This document shows positions 52,478-61,127 of a stretch of 64,000 bases of DNA, one piece after another. Every line of letters begins with the position of its first letter. Position 1 is the stretch's first letter. The translations under genes were made by a program, and so were the position numbers. The stretch comes from Lachnospiraceae bacterium (GTDB lineage: Bacteria; Bacillota; Clostridia; Lachnospirales; Lachnospiraceae), in the NCBI GenBank assembly GCA_009780115.1, contig WRAQ01000008.1, positions 17,711 through 81,710 on the forward strand, read 5' to 3'. The notes below the pieces were generated by a model. That model did no database searches, was not told the origin of the DNA, and saw only the letters and a list, made by a program, of their open reading frames with translations.

Positions 52478-54394
52478 ATGCCAAGCTTTAAATCAGGTGA
52501 ATTAATAAAGCAGATTCGGGAAAGGAAAAAGTGGCAGCAAACAAAATTGTTACTTGCCAGTGGTTGTACTAGTATTACCTTATCCCGCATTGAAAATGAC
52601 CATCAAAAACCACATGAAGAAACATTCTATTTACTTATGAATGCGCTTCAAATGCCGGTTGAGCAATTTTTATATGCTTATTTTGAAAATCAATCATTGG
52701 ATATTTATTTATTGCATGACCAATTAATCAACTGCCTCGATCAGGATGAGATGGATCAAACCGCCCAAATATCTGCAGAAAAATTAATTAAAAAGTTAGA
52801 GAGGCGGAAAGAATTTGATTTGGGAATTAATTTGCAATTCCTGCTTAGATGTAAAGCACAGTTGTATGAAAAACAGGGGCATAAAGCTGCGGTTACTTTA
52901 TCTCTAATAGATGAAGGAATGGCAATAACATTTCCGGAATTTGATGAAAATGATTTTGACGGGGCAATGCTTTTCTTCGAAGAAATAGAATTACTACATA
53001 CAAAAGCACTTATCTATAACCGGGAAAAAGAATCACAACGGGCGGTAAAGCTACTTTATGGTATTCAGAAAGGGCTGGTTAAACTTCCAAAAGATAATTA
53101 TGAAAAAGAAAAAAAGTTACCGTCAATTTTGCTGACTTTAGCAAAATTATTATTACAGGAATCAGATTTTTCCGCCGCCTTGGAAATTTGCGAACTTGGT
53201 TATTCAACTTCTCTGAAAAGTAGCGGCGGTAGAAATATACCAGAATTTTTGTATATTAAAGCACTATGTTTGTTTAAATTAAAATTAGATGAAGGATATC
53301 GGGAATTGCTTTATCAGGCATATTTTGGTTATTCAATACTACAAATGGGAAAACAAGCGGGGCAGGTTCGTAATGATGCGGAAAAAGTATTTGGCATAAC
53401 GATAGAGACCTATGGTGTAGAAAATATTATCGCTAAACAGGAACCCGTTTTTCAGCCTATTAACCGCGGGCAAGCAATTAAATGCAAAGACATCGGCACG
53501 ATGATTGCAAAACTCCGTGACAGCAAAAATCTGACCCAACAGGAATTATGCCAGGGTATTTGCCATGAATCAACACTAAACAGAATCGAAAATGGCAGCA
53601 GGAAAGCGAATATATATCAGCTCGAAGCACTTTTTCAAAGATTAGGGCGCGATATCAATCTATACTCGAATACAATTTTATCAGCAACGGAATTTGAAGA
53701 AAAGCAAATCAAGGATGAGATAATAGCCAGATTAACTGCTTGCCAATATGAAGAAGCTGATGAGTTATTACGAGAACTTGAAGAAACAAAATCTTATCAA
53801 TCCGGTGTCAATTTGCAATTTGTTTTTGATGCAAAGGCAGCAATTATCTACGCTCAAGAAGGTTATAGTATTAGATTATATAATATAATAATTGAAGGGA
53901 TAAAGATTACGCGCCCTGATTTTGATGAGCAAATGCTAGAACAGTATTACCTTACATATTACGAAATATTATTGATTAATATGTTGGCGATATATTATTG
54001 CGAAAATAATAATCCCCAGGGATTGAAAATATTCGGGCGGTTAAGGAAAAGCCTTAATAATACTTATGATGATGAACTGGAAAAAATCAGAACTTATCCA
54101 ATGATTCTTTATAATTATTCAAAATATCTTGGCCTTAAGGGCAGATATTTTGAATCTCTGGAGATTATCACCGAAGGTGATAAACTAAGTCAAAAACACA
54201 AACTAGTTAGTGTTTTACCTGGATTCGCTATTAATAAAGCGGCTGTTTATTTTGAATTAGATAAAAGAGAAGAAAGTATTCCGTATTTTGCGCAAGCTTA
54301 TTATTGCCGGGCTATGCTTGGCGAACAAGTAAACAAAGAACTAATATGGGATTACACTAGTAAGAAAACTGGTATAACATTCCTAAAGGTCTAG
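52478..54394 (+). CDS. Duplicated HTH-TPR regulator (RRNPP-like)
   Basis: 638 residues, two consecutive copies of the same unit: an XRE-type HTH (first LIKQIRERKKWQQTKLLLAS at about 8, second IAKLRDSKNLTQQELCQGIC at about 345), each ending in a SRIEN/NRIEN recognition motif, followed by TPR-like helical repeats. Units share strings (SGVNLQFVFDAKAAIIY against DLGINLQFLLRCKAQLY; LGLKGRYFESLEI against LLQESDFSAALEI). Such HTH-TPR proteins (PlcR, Rgg and relatives) bind short secreted peptides. Having two full units in one chain is unusual. ATG 52478 is 6 nt behind AAGAGGGG; an earlier ATG at 52430 is less likely. A 40-codon hydrophobic ORF lies convergently 104 bp downstream. Confidence 0.82.
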   Translation: MPSFKSGELIKQIRERKKWQQTKLLLASGCTSITLSRIENDHQKPHEETFYLLMNALQMPVEQFLYAYFENQSLDIYLLHDQLINCLDQDEMDQTAQISAEKLIKKLERRKEFDLGINLQFLLRCKAQLYEKQGHKAAVTLSLIDEGMAITFPEFDENDFDGAMLFFEEIELLHTKALIYNREKESQRAVKLLYGIQKGLVKLPKDNYEKEKKLPSILLTLAKLLLQESDFSAALEICELGYSTSLKSSGGRNIPEFLYIKALCLFKLKLDEGYRELLYQAYFGYSILQMGKQAGQVRNDAEKVFGITIETYGVENIIAKQEPVFQPINRGQAIKCKDIGTMIAKLRDSKNLTQQELCQGICHESTLNRIENGSRKANIYQLEALFQRLGRDINLYSNTILSATEFEEKQIKDEIIARLTACQYEEADELLRELEETKSYQSGVNLQFVFDAKAAIIYAQEGYSIRLYNIIIEGIKITRPDFDEQMLEQYYLTYYEILLINMLAIYYCENNNPQGLKIFGRLRKSLNNTYDDELEKIRTYPMILYNYSKYLGLKGRYFESLEIITEGDKLSQKHKLVSVLPGFAINKAAVYFELDKREESIPYFAQAYYCRAMLGEQVNKELIWDYTSKKTGITFLKV

Positions 54395-54497
54395 TGTGGC
54401 ACACTAAGAAAAGAGAATAGCGTAACCCCATGATTAGTTCAAAAAAGAAAAAGAGATATATGGGTCACCCTTTTACATACGATAGTATTGTACTGCT

Positions 54498-54620
54498 TCA
54501 CCTACTCCAAAGCATCGGAAGGCATATGAAGGTCGGTGAGATTAAAATTAATGTAAGCATAAAGGCTTGTGAATAAACTACTGCCATTTTTAATGCTTTT
54601 CTAAGATTTAATTTGTTCAT
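54498..54620 (-). CDS. 40-residue hydrophobic peptide
   Basis: ATG 54620 is preceded by a perfect CGGAGG site (about 6 nt away), and a TATAAT lies at 54662-54667 on the same strand. The product has a basic start (MNKLNLRKALK), one hydrophobic helix (MAVVYSQAFMLTLILISPTF) and a short tail (ICLPMLWSR). This is the layout of a small membrane peptide or a signal-peptide-like pro-pheromone. Convergent to the HTH-TPR gene, it is a candidate ligand for it, as short peptides are for PlcR and Rgg. It is not in any family I recognise. Confidence 0.55.
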   Translation of the reverse strand: MNKLNLRKALKMAVVYSQAFMLTLILISPTFICLPMLWSR

Positions 54621-54682
54621 ATTTTTATCCTCCGTATAATGAAATTATTTATTCTAATTGTATTATAAAGCATAACATAGAG

Positions 54683-54738
54683 AAAAGTACATATCGTAAT
54701 TGGAAAGAAATTTCTTTCCAATTACGATATGTACTTTT
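54683..54738. repeat. Perfect 56-bp palindrome, second copy
   Basis: Arms 54683-54710 and 54711-54738, exact complements with no loop. Against 24096-24151 it differs by CGCAG to CGTAA in the left arm and the matching changes in the right arm, so pairing is preserved at both sites. It lies between the 40-residue ORF and the terminator of the peptidase unit. Confidence 0.88.
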
Positions 54739-54810
54739 TATTACAAGATATGACAATATGTACCTTTTGCCATAGTATTCTTCCTGAAAGGCTTTTCTTA
54801 ATAAAACTTC

Positions 54811-54845
54811 CCTGCATATACAGCCGCTAAAGCTATATATGCAGG
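54811..54845 (-). terminator. Terminator of the C25 peptidase unit
   Basis: CCTGCATATA/TATATGCAGG stem; on the minus strand it is followed by GAAGTTTTATT. It lies 13 nt after the stop of the 96-residue gene. Confidence 0.65.
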
Positions 54846-54857
54846 TTATTGTTTAAA

Positions 54858-55148
54858 TTAATAGTTCCGCAAAGCAGTAAGTGCCGTTACCAAGTCGGTT
54901 CTTACAGCCGTTGAAATGGTGGTTGAGTTTTGGACATCTGTCATAACAGCATTGATGCTGTTGACATTCGCTATATTATTATTAACTAGGACAGTATTGC
55001 CGCTATTAGCAGCGTTTCTGAAGCGGGCCCAGTTGTCCCCGGCATGGATATGGGGATAGCGGGCTCTATTTGTAACATATAACTCATCTCTAGTTCCATC
55101 AACAGTGATATTATTTCTTAACTGATATAATTCTCTTGCTACGCTCAT
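54858..55148 (-). CDS. 96-residue protein of the C25 peptidase unit
   Basis: From ATG 55148 behind AGGAGA. The middle carries an aromatic/basic patch (RARYPHIHAGDNWARFRNAA), then a Thr/Asn/Val-rich segment (SGNTVLVNNNIANVNSINAV) and a helical end (AVRTDLVTALTALRNY). No signal peptide, cysteines or membrane segment. No family recognised. Its gene begins 32 nt after the peptidase stop and ends at the unit's terminator. It could be substrate, inhibitor or effector of the peptidase. Confidence 0.6.
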   Translation of the reverse strand: MSVARELYQLRNNITVDGTRDELYVTNRARYPHIHAGDNWARFRNAANSGNTVLVNNNIANVNSINAVMTDVQNSTTISTAVRTDLVTALTALRNY

Positions 55149-55179
55149 TTTTTCTCCTATCCGAACGAAGTATATCGTT

Positions 55180-56847
55180 CTATTCATCAGCATAATTAAC
55201 GGTCGGGTCGCCCAGTTGGACGTAACACTTAATATTATGGATAACTGTATTACTTGTCGGGTTGTTCCGGTGCAGGGTTAAAGTTGCCCATTTGAAGATG
55301 TCGCCGACAGCCGTCAGGCCGTGAGAATAAATAGCTTCCCAGATATGTTTACAAAATTGGCTATTGACAGAACGGTAAGAAGGTGTTGATGCCCCAAGAA
55401 AAGCAACTGATTTTAACGCCCTCATCCATGTTGAAGCAAAGCATTTCCGGTGATGAATTGCCCCGGTATTGCATGCAACACTGAATACAATAGGGGTATT
55501 GTTTCCGACCTTCAAATTTTCAACATCAGTTAAGTTGAGTCCGATTGAACTGCCCCAAAACTCCTGATGGCCGTGTCCCCGGTAGTTCAAAAACCCAACC
55601 CCATCGTTAATGGTTTTTAGTAATTCGTCTTTTTTGCTTTCCCCGTCATAACGTTTGGCTACGTTAAACTTATCATGAATCATATCAGCAACCGATTCCG
55701 CATTTGCCCTAAACTCCGCCCCGCCTTGCGGTGAAGCATCGGTGGTCAGGCAAACACTTTTACGGGTATCGCTTTTATTACTTTGATAAGCAGAGGAGAC
55801 AGCTAATTGGCTTTTTAGGCTTGCCTGGTCAGAGGCAGGTATGCGTGATAATGGGAATAAAGGTACGATACAATCTTTTTCACAGCAGTAGTAATTTTCA
55901 TATGCCACATTTCCGCCGCCATCGCTATCGTAAAAAACGGGAGTGGGTACCTGATCGATATCCCCGGCAATAAGTACGTATTCCAAATGCCATTTTTTGT
56001 GCTCGGACATGAGATAGGCTCTAATTGCATCCACTTTACTTAAATCTTTATAATCGGCATAGATTTCTCCAGTTAACCCGATAATTACATCATACTTGTC
56101 TTTTTTCACATTCACAAAATCGGCGATTCCGCTCTTTAGTTCATCAGTTGTAATAATAACAAGCTGCGGTTTGTCCGAACTATCTTTTTCCTCTTCGCCA
56201 TCGTATCCCAGAATGTTGTCGGTGAACTTGGGATTCGGCTTTATATTGCTGTCTTTTGCATCTAAGCTATCATCATAGTCATACAGTACCTCAAATTCCA
56301 CCTCATTAACAACCTGCACCTTTTTTAGGTTTGGTATAAATCTGATGGGATTTACCAGAATATTCGCACATCTAATCCCTTCTATCTTTGAGGTTGTGGC
56401 ATACTCAACGATATCGGCAGGAAATATATTGCTTGATTCATAAATGGTGCTGTCTTTTTCGAACACTTCCTCGGCATCTCCCCGCACTTCTTCAGGGCAA
56501 GGCAAAATATCATATGTCCCGGTGAGTACTTCTTCATTAGCTTTTACATTTGCAATCCCTTTAAATACTGCCCCCGGCGGCAGGGCAACCGGCAAACCTT
56601 CCTGGGGCAGCATAGGGGCGCCAACTTGCATTGTATGGCCTGCTTCCGGTAAATCAATCAAGATTTTTTCTTTTTCCCCGGAAGGGTTTTCCATGAAATA
56701 TGCCCCTTTCAAACAGTATTTTATCTTTGTTGAACCGCTGCGCATGTTCAAACTGGTGTAATCGGACGTGATAACACTTTTGTCCGCTGCCGCCGGCTCT
56801 TGTTCAGCTTCGGTGGAATCTTTACTTAAAAAAACTTTCCATTCCAT
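55180..56847 (-). CDS. Gingipain-like C25 family cysteine peptidase
   Basis: 555 residues. The N-terminal 200 residues resemble the gingipain propeptide (GAPMLPQEGLPVALPPGAVF, a short-proline turn region). The catalytic domain has the clan CD dyad: His in FLNYRGHGHQEFWGSSIGL (about 422) and Cys in IVFSVACNTGAIHHRKC (about 456), plus LVIITTDELKSGIADFVN and EYVLIAGDIDQVPTPVFYDS. C25 enzymes usually are secreted, but this one has no signal peptide. It sits in a minus-strand unit with two small unknown proteins and an XRE regulator. Self-processing is likely by family; substrate unknown, possibly the neighbouring small proteins. Confidence 0.85.
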   Translation of the reverse strand: MEWKVFLSKDSTEAEQEPAAADKSVITSDYTSLNMRSGSTKIKYCLKGAYFMENPSGEKEKILIDLPEAGHTMQVGAPMLPQEGLPVALPPGAVFKGIANVKANEEVLTGTYDILPCPEEVRGDAEEVFEKDSTIYESSNIFPADIVEYATTSKIEGIRCANILVNPIRFIPNLKKVQVVNEVEFEVLYDYDDSLDAKDSNIKPNPKFTDNILGYDGEEEKDSSDKPQLVIITTDELKSGIADFVNVKKDKYDVIIGLTGEIYADYKDLSKVDAIRAYLMSEHKKWHLEYVLIAGDIDQVPTPVFYDSDGGGNVAYENYYCCEKDCIVPLFPLSRIPASDQASLKSQLAVSSAYQSNKSDTRKSVCLTTDASPQGGAEFRANAESVADMIHDKFNVAKRYDGESKKDELLKTINDGVGFLNYRGHGHQEFWGSSIGLNLTDVENLKVGNNTPIVFSVACNTGAIHHRKCFASTWMRALKSVAFLGASTPSYRSVNSQFCKHIWEAIYSHGLTAVGDIFKWATLTLHRNNPTSNTVIHNIKCYVQLGDPTVNYADE

Positions 56848-56894
56848 TTCGGATAATCCTCCTTAATAATAAACCGTGTGTTTCTTTGGATATT

Positions 56895-56918
56895 AAGAGG
56901 ATGCGGCACCATCCTCTT
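56895..56918 (-). other. Hairpin between the 55-residue gene and the peptidase gene
   Basis: Perfect AAGAGGATG/CATCCTCTT with a 6-nt loop. On the minus strand only TAATAT follows, so it is a weak terminator or stability hairpin that would give more of the small-peptide message than the peptidase message, as in many peptide operons. Confidence 0.6.
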
Positions 56919-56953
56919 TTATCCTTGGCAGGTAGTTCTAAAGATTTAATGAT

Positions 56954-57121
56954 TTAGAAAATGGATTTAACAACTTTTTCGACGATCGGTATACCGACTT
57001 CGATGATTTTAAAAATTTCCGAGATAAAATCTTTGTCATCTGCGCTATCTTTGGCAGCCATATCGGCAAGTTTTCCGGTATGAAACAAAACAGTATCTTT
57101 TTCCTTTGACGTTAATTTCAT
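56954..57121 (-). CDS. 55-residue peptide, first gene of the C25 peptidase unit
   Basis: ATG 57121 behind GAAAGGAGAG. The first half is charged (KLTSKEKDTVLFHTGKLADM, KDSADDKDF); the second half, FISEIFKIIEVGIPIVEKVV then KSIF, would form an amphipathic helix with aligned Ile/Val and Lys/Glu. The form recalls leader-core peptides or small antimicrobial helices, but there is no Gly-Gly site or cysteine. The gene is cotranscribed with the peptidase through the hairpin at 56895. No family recognised; precursor, activator or toxin are all possible. Confidence 0.6.
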   Translation of the reverse strand: MKLTSKEKDTVLFHTGKLADMAAKDSADDKDFISEIFKIIEVGIPIVEKVVKSIF

Positions 57122-57223
57122 GGTTTACTCTCCTTTCATAAGATGATAATTTGATAATAAATTTTTATTTCAAATTCTGCCTGGTGCCGCTTGAGAATCC
57201 AAAAAGCAATATAGATAGCCTAA

Positions 57224-57559
57224 TCAACGTAATGAACAAACCATTGTTTTAATAAGGCGAACCTGCGGTAAGTCAAGCAATTCCAATGTTTCTGTGATTT
57301 CACCAATCAAATCAAACTTCAAATCAATATCCTCAAGATTGTCGGTTGAGATGAGTTCTGCCAAACTAATGCTGAACCGTTTGCAAACCCGTTCGAGTTT
57401 CCGCTGGCTTAATTTCTTTTTACCCCGCTCCACATTAGAAATATGCAAGGGTTCGACCCCGATTTCGGCGGCAAACTCTGCCTGTGTCATCCTTTGTTCT
57501 TTTCGTAATCCTTTGATTCTTTCACCAAGAACCCCAAAATCTGAATTATTGTTGTTCAT
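57224..57559 (-). CDS. XRE-family transcriptional regulator
   Basis: 111 residues from ATG 57559 (GTG 57568 overlaps the AGGTGG site). The helix-turn-helix is LGERIKGLRKEQRMTQAEFA then AEIGVEPLHISNVERGKKKL, complete with conserved Q and RG positions. The C-terminus is a short acidic helical region, not a TPR. It stands 102 nt upstream of the peptide-peptidase unit on the same strand and divergent from the exporter at 57820, so it probably controls one or both. Confidence 0.85.
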   Translation of the reverse strand: MNNNNSDFGVLGERIKGLRKEQRMTQAEFAAEIGVEPLHISNVERGKKKLSQRKLERVCKRFSISLAELISTDNLEDIDLKFDLIGEITETLELLDLPQVRLIKTMVCSLR

Positions 57560-57655
57560 ATTGTCCACCTACCTCTTTTGTATTTTGCCGTGAATACCAT
57601 GATAATACAACATTCTGAAAGGATAGACATGTTTTGCTGTTAGGATAAAATATAG

Positions 57656-57684
57656 AAAAAAGCCGGAGTTAAACTCACGGCTTA
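57656..57684 (-). terminator. Minus-strand terminator upstream of the XRE gene
   Basis: On the minus strand AAGCCG-TGAGTT-TAACTC-CGGCTT is followed by six U residues. It ends leftward transcripts arriving from beyond 57684 and thus insulates the XRE gene; no minus-strand gene is nearer than the one at 59522. Confidence 0.7.
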
Positions 57685-57731
57685 AGAATATTTACCTAGC
57701 GAAAGATTTCGAATAATATTTCAATTGACAC

Positions 57732-57759
57732 TTGACATGAAGGATATATTAAGTAAAAT
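57732..57759 (+). promoter_or_regulatory. Promoter of the ABC exporter gene
   Basis: TTGACA (57732-57737), 16-nt spacer, TAAAAT (57754-57759), 60 nt before ATG 57820. A second TTGACA lies at 57725-57730. Confidence 0.6.
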
Positions 57760-57819
57760 GGTCATTAGTTTTAAGATATAAAAAGAAAATAGTTATAAAT
57801 CACATTAGGGAGAATAGTT

Positions 57820-59436
57820 ATGAAAGTATATCTTAAAAGAAACAAAAAAATGTTCATTTTCATTATTTTATTTAGTGTGTTAACAGCATGTACTGGTGTT
57901 TTTGTGCAATTTCTCAAAGGAAGTGTTTTAGATAGTGCATTAAATTTAAGCATTAATGAAACTTTGTTATATGCTGTATTGTTGTTCGCTTTGATTTCCG
58001 TTGAAATTCTTTTTTTCTGGTTGTACTGCAAAACTTCAAATAACTTTGTTGTTAAATGTATGAAAGCATTAAAATTAGATTTTTTCTCATCTTTATTGAA
58101 AAAAGATTATGTCGGATTTAGAAATAAAAGTGAAGCGGAATATATATCAACTTATACAAAAAGCATGGCGGTACTGGAACAAAAATGGTTTAGCACACTT
58201 CCGGTTTTTTTTGAAATCCTAAGCAGAATTATTTTTGTTAGTATTGGTTTATTTATTTTAGATTGGAGATTGGCAATAATAACATTATTTTTATTGTCAA
58301 CACCAATATATATTCCAAAACTCATAAAAAATAAATTAGTGAAAGCGCAAAACAAAGCGGTTGCTTCAACAGAAAAAAATATAGAATATTTTACAGAATG
58401 GATACAAGCTTTTGAAACTATAAAAAACTTTAATATAGTTTCAAAAATACAAAAGATGTTTCAAGGATCTATGCAAAAAGCTGTTTATGATGACTTGGCA
58501 AACAGAAATCTTAATACTATATCTCGTATTATTATGATGTGCATATCATACTTTTCATATTTTATTGTTATCGCTTTCTCTGCTTACTTAGTATTAGATG
58601 GTACATTTTCAGCGGGGGACTTCTTTATTGCGATTGGAATGATTGATCAGTTATCATATCCTTTAATATCTTTATCAGGATTGGTACAGAATATTATTTC
58701 TGTTAAAGATATAGCCGGTAATGTTATATCTTTTAGCGCCGAACTACCGGAAGATGATACTAATAATAAAGAAAATAAGGATATAGAAACATTTGATGAA
58801 TATATTTTGTTTGAAAAAATATACTTTTCATATCCTGATAGTTCAGAAATACTATTAAATAATTTTAATTTGAACTTGCCAAAAGGAAGCAAAACATTGA
58901 TTACAGGTGCCAGCGGACGAGGTAAGTCAACATTGCTTAATTTGTTATTTGCATACTATACCCCTAATCAAGGTTGTATAAAAATAGATGGTAAAGACCT
59001 AAATGATATTAATATTTATGACTTGATTTCTATTGTTCGGCAAGAGCCTCATATGTTTGCAGACACTTTACGAAATAATCTTACATTATATGACGATATA
59101 CAAGATGATGTTTTAATTGATATGTTAAAACGTGTCAACCTTGTAAAAATAGCAAATATTGATGATTTGAATAAAAAAATTGAATTGGGCGGAAAAAATT
59201 TATCTGGGGGTGAAAAGAAAAGAATTGCCCTCGCAAGAACCTTATTGAGGGAGACTTCGATATTATTGTTTGACGAACCGTTAGCAAATTTGGATGAAGC
59301 AAATGTTGATTCGATCGAAGACTTGATTTTATCTATTGAAGATAAAACTATCATAGTTGTTTCACATCACTTCTCCGCTAACAAGCTTAATGCTTTTGAT
59401 TATCATATTGATTTGGACAAAATATTTATTAGTTAA
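57820..59436 (+). CDS. ABC exporter, fused membrane and ATPase domains
   Basis: 538 residues, shorter than usual. Six membrane segments (first: FIIILFSVLTACTGVFVQFL) precede an ATPase domain with Walker A GASGRGKSTLLNLLFAYYTP, Q-loop VRQEPHMFADTLRNNLTLYD, signature LSGGEKKRIALARTLLRETS and Walker B LLFDEPLANLDEANVDS. No peptidase domain. AT-rich. It diverges from the XRE/C25 peptidase unit and is a good candidate to export one of the small proteins there; alternatively it gives unrelated drug or peptide efflux. Its Asp-Glu-Pro Walker B is the form seen in RiPP/CydC-like exporters. Confidence 0.85.
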   Translation: MKVYLKRNKKMFIFIILFSVLTACTGVFVQFLKGSVLDSALNLSINETLLYAVLLFALISVEILFFWLYCKTSNNFVVKCMKALKLDFFSSLLKKDYVGFRNKSEAEYISTYTKSMAVLEQKWFSTLPVFFEILSRIIFVSIGLFILDWRLAIITLFLLSTPIYIPKLIKNKLVKAQNKAVASTEKNIEYFTEWIQAFETIKNFNIVSKIQKMFQGSMQKAVYDDLANRNLNTISRIIMMCISYFSYFIVIAFSAYLVLDGTFSAGDFFIAIGMIDQLSYPLISLSGLVQNIISVKDIAGNVISFSAELPEDDTNNKENKDIETFDEYILFEKIYFSYPDSSEILLNNFNLNLPKGSKTLITGASGRGKSTLLNLLFAYYTPNQGCIKIDGKDLNDINIYDLISIVRQEPHMFADTLRNNLTLYDDIQDDVLIDMLKRVNLVKIANIDDLNKKIELGGKNLSGGEKKRIALARTLLRETSILLFDEPLANLDEANVDSIEDLILSIEDKTIIVVSHHFSANKLNAFDYHIDLDKIFIS

Positions 59437-59521
59437 TGATTTTACAGAATATGTATAAAGAAGCATAATATTTGATGACGGTTCTATTTTTATTTGCCCC
59501 CTAGCTTTTTAACTTGATTAC

Positions 59522-60577
59522 TCAATAAAACAGATTGATAATATCTACCGCCTTCGGCGGGCAGCCCGGTACGTACTTCGAACATCCGCTTGCACAGTTG
59601 CCGATACCGAGGCCATCTAATGTTTTACCCTGATAGCCCTGGCCGATGTATAGTTTTTTATTGATATTTCCGCCAAATCGGTACAAGGCATAAATTAATG
59701 ATGAATAACAAACTGAACAGGCAGAATCATCATTAATGAAACGTTGGTAACGCTCCGCCATCCTATTACCGGCGGCTTTATTCAGCGGTTTGTTATCGGG
59801 ATTAAGTTCTATCAGCTTTGTAGTTGAGGAAAAATATTCACCAATGCCGATTTCGCGGGCGAGTTTCAAATGCGCAATATCATCTGGCCGGTAGCCAATT
59901 AATTCTGCACAAAACGAATCAACCGTCACCGGGTTTTGACCGACGATAATCCGGTTTGAAGTAACCGGGGTCCCGCCTTCTTCAAAAGATAAATCACCGC
60001 AAATTCCGTCAACAACACAATAACTGGTTTTCATCAATTCATTTAGTGCCGCAATCGGTTTATGCAAACCTAAGGAATGGTAACGTCTTTTTTCATCGTC
60101 AGGGATGCAGCCTTTTAGATTCTTCAGATTACAAGTCATCCGGGTTTGACAATGTGATTTGAGTACCGGGACATTAATCAGGAAATCAGTATCTAAAGCT
60201 TTTTTGCACAAGTCAAGCGTTAAACCACTATGCTTTCTTGTCACAACTTCATCATTTTTCAAGTCATAGAGCGGGATTTGATATTTGTGTGACAAATTTT
60301 CATAACCGCAGTTTTTGAAAGACCGCTTTGTGCTGATTCCAATCGCAGAACTTTCGATGATACTGATATCCTTTACCCCATATTCTTTGAGGAACAGGAT
60401 AATCCCTTCAACGACTTCAGGATGGGTAGTAGCGCCGTCGCTTGCGGGATTTGAATTAACTAGATTCGGTTTAATTGCCACTTTGTCCTCATGGCGCAAA
60501 TAGGTCAGAATATCAGATGCTTTTAAACTGTCGTAGGTATTTTGAGTGATGTTTGAATCGTAATTTATTACAAGCAT
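59522..60577 (-). CDS. DUF362 domain protein
   Basis: 351 residues. DUF362 features: HEDKVAIKPNLVNSNPASDG, THPEVVEGIILFLKEYG, LINVPVLKSHCQTRMTCNLK, VVDGICGDLSFEEGGTPV. The C-terminus has eight cysteines or so (DDSACSVCYSSLIYALYRF, NCASGCSKYVPGCPPKAVD) which recall an iron-sulfur binding end, though not in standard ferredoxin spacing. DUF362 proteins are common in anaerobes; the function is unproven. AGGTTT-type ribosome site (CGGAGG on the minus strand) precedes the ATG. Divergent from the VOC gene. Confidence 0.85.
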   Translation of the reverse strand: MLVINYDSNITQNTYDSLKASDILTYLRHEDKVAIKPNLVNSNPASDGATTHPEVVEGIILFLKEYGVKDISIIESSAIGISTKRSFKNCGYENLSHKYQIPLYDLKNDEVVTRKHSGLTLDLCKKALDTDFLINVPVLKSHCQTRMTCNLKNLKGCIPDDEKRRYHSLGLHKPIAALNELMKTSYCVVDGICGDLSFEEGGTPVTSNRIIVGQNPVTVDSFCAELIGYRPDDIAHLKLAREIGIGEYFSSTTKLIELNPDNKPLNKAAGNRMAERYQRFINDDSACSVCYSSLIYALYRFGGNINKKLYIGQGYQGKTLDGLGIGNCASGCSKYVPGCPPKAVDIINLFY

Positions 60578-60665
60578 TTTAAACCTCCGTTTGTGACATT
60601 AGTACTTGTTTTTATTATAAGGGTGCGGTAAAATATTAGCAACTATATTATATTGGAGGGTAAAG

Positions 60666-61127
60666 ATGGAGAGTATAATCGGCACGACGAAACTTACACA
60701 AGTAGCATTGATAGTCAGAGATATTGAAAAATCAAAAGCGCAGTTTGCCAAATTTTTTGGTGTCCCGGTCCCGCCCCATATATCAGGCGGGGATTTTGCT
60801 GTTACCCAAACGAATTATTTAGGAAAACCGGCCCCGGATGCTGATTGCTTTCTAGCATTTTTTGATCTCGGTGACGGTGTACAGCTTGAGTTAATCCAGC
60901 CTAACGGTATTGCAAGTGTTTGGCAGGATTTCCTTGATGAAAAAGGTGAAGGGCTTCACCATATCGCTTTTAATGTCAAAGGGATGGAAGCGATTATTTT
61001 GTCCTGTGAAGATTTTGGCATGAAATTTTTGCAAAAGGGTAATTATGGTGATGGAAGCGGGTGTTATTCCTATCTCGAAGGCGGAGAAGGAATGCCGTTG
61101 ATTATGGAATTTTTGGAGAACTTTTAA
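60666..61127 (+). CDS. VOC superfamily (glyoxalase-like) protein
   Basis: 153 residues with the paired beta-alpha-beta-beta-beta modules of the vicinal oxygen chelate fold: TKLTQVALIVRDIEKSKAQF, GDGVQLELIQPNGIASVWQD (metal Glu), KGEGLHHIAFNVKGMEAIIL (metal His), and MPLIMEFLENF at the end. It resembles methylmalonyl-CoA epimerase and related enzymes, but without mutase genes nearby no reaction can be assigned. TTGGAGGG precedes the ATG. Its stop overlaps the next start (TAATG), so it is coupled to the SDR gene. Confidence 0.85.
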   Translation: MESIIGTTKLTQVALIVRDIEKSKAQFAKFFGVPVPPHISGGDFAVTQTNYLGKPAPDADCFLAFFDLGDGVQLELIQPNGIASVWQDFLDEKGEGLHHIAFNVKGMEAIILSCEDFGMKFLQKGNYGDGSGCYSYLEGGEGMPLIMEFLENF

